Assembly: GCF_000374565.1 (NCBI RefSeq)
Contig: NZ_KB894687.1
Span: forward strand, 237,136-301,135
Direction of reading: 5' to 3'
DNA: 64,000 nt
Origin: Siminovitchia fordii DSM 16014 = CIP 108821
Lineage (GTDB): Bacteria; Bacillota; Bacilli; Bacillales; Bacillaceae_C
Below are positions 63,519-64,000 of the stretch, in pieces; position 1 is the stretch's first letter; the number at the start of each line of letters is the position of its first letter. A program made the position numbers and the translations under genes. The notes beneath the pieces were generated by a model. It searched no databases, had not been told where the DNA came from, and saw only the letters and a program-made list of their open reading frames with translations.

Positions 63519-63543
63519 CATGAAATATATTGTTTGATATATT
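63515..63543 (+). promoter_or_regulatory. rRNA operon promoter P1
   Basis: TTGACA at 63515-63520, 17-bp spacer, TATATT at 63538-63543. Confidence 0.85.
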
Positions 63544-63610
63544 AGTAGACGTCGCTGTTAAGCAACTGCATAGGCGATGAAAAGAAAACAAATTAATTAT
63601 AAAAAACATA

Positions 63611-63640
63611 TTGACATAAGACTTGTGTCTGTGTTAATAT
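63611..63640 (+). promoter_or_regulatory. rRNA operon promoter P2
   Basis: TTGACA at 63611-63616, 18-bp spacer, TAATAT at 63635-63640. Confidence 0.82.
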
Positions 63641-63674
63641 AAAAAAGTCGCTCAAGAGAGCAACTTCAAGTTTG

Positions 63675-63690
63675 ATCTTTGAAAACTGAA
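63675..63690 (+). promoter_or_regulatory. boxA-like antitermination element
   Basis: GATCTTTGAAAACTGA in the 16S leader resembles boxA (TGCTCTTTGAAAA), the NusB/S10 site. Confidence 0.6.
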
Positions 63691-63763
63691 CGAAACGAAA
63701 CGTCAATAATTTTGATTGAAACAATGGATAATATCCATTGCCAGCTTTTGAGCTGACAAACTT

Positions 63764-64000
63764 CTTATACGAGAGTTTGATCCTGGCTCAGGACGAACGC
63801 TGGCGGCGTGCCTAATACATGCAAGTCGAGCGGATGAAAGAGAGCTTGCTCTCTGGATTCAGCGGCGGACGGGTGAGTAACACGTGGGCAACCTGCCTGT
63901 AAGACTGGGATAACTCCGGGAAACCGGGGCTAATACCGGATAACTTCTTTTCCCGCATGGGGAGAGGTTGAAAGACGGTTATGCTGTCACTTACAGATGG
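63764..64000 (+). rRNA. 16S ribosomal RNA, 5' end (cut by window)
   Basis: Starts with GAGAGTTTGATCCTGGCTCA, the universal 27F site, then GACGAACGCTGGCGGCGTGC, CGGACGGGTGAGTAACACGT and the V2 region, typical of Bacillaceae. Runs off the right edge. Confidence 0.97.

Overview
The window comes from the chromosome of an endospore-forming, low-GC member of the Bacillaceae. The 16S rRNA start at the right edge is Bacillus-like. Small acid-soluble spore proteins (SspE, SspK) and the spore-cortex enzyme PdaA are encoded. Gene order from about 40.5 kb to the end follows the yfk-yfj-yfh-yga-perR-ygxA-rrn stretch of Bacillus subtilis. No database search was possible; names rest on recognised motifs and synteny.

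Region by region. 0.1-5.8 kb holds two unknown small genes (one cut by the left edge), a membrane-associated GTPase, a 1.1 kb non-coding stretch with relics, and a compact pabB-pabA-pabC operon whose PabA lacks two catalytic residues of its glutaminase. 5.8-18.9 kb is an accessory, AT-rich region. It contains three paralogous single-span micro-membrane proteins, a 40-bp tandem array (17 units), a 52-bp tandem array (12 units), several decayed genes, a few intact singletons (GNAT, YmcC-like, DUF2200, EamA transporter with a candidate attenuator leader, PNPOx-like protein), and recurring GC-rich hairpins. tRNA-Arg(CCU) closes it.

19-25.2 kb: iron alcohol dehydrogenase, beta-carbonic anhydrase, a preQ1 riboswitch with terminator controlling queF and a queuosine-precursor transporter, then yuaF-floT behind a close match to a SigW promoter. 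25.2-26.1 kb is a second 52-bp array sharing register and conserved blocks with the first and interrupted by what looks like an epoxide-hydrolase relic. 26.3-34 kb: mreBH, acyl-CoA thioesterase, aminopeptidase, divergent nsrR/hmp with two NsrR-like sites, and a Zur-box-preceded zinc-binding lipoprotein. 34.1-37.1 kb: a cstA / small 'CC-end' protein / ArsA-type ATPase operon. 37.1-40.8 kb: SigD-like promoter and motAB, mtnE, and a DUF1128 gene.

40.9-63.5 kb is core genome: amino-acid symporter, YfkH, OsmC-like protein, Ca2+/H+ exchanger, YfkD, PdaA, AlkA-type glycosylase, YfhD, YfhE, RecX, YfhH, SspK, a YpzG-like protein, YfhJ, YfhP, MutY, FabL, SspE, YgaC, YgaD, YgaE, GsaB, a two-TM channel, Bcp, a PduO-type adenosyltransferase, PerR (with its own PerR box), YgzB and YgxA. 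The window ends in a ribosomal RNA operon with two tandem promoters, a boxA-like element and the first ~235 bases of 16S rRNA.

Several small genes here are easily missed because they start with TTG or GTG (sspK, yfhE, the YpzG-like gene, the YozQ-like gene, sspE). Stress and metal control is unusually readable from the DNA: SigW, SigD, NsrR, Zur, PerR and preQ1 sites can all be seen directly.
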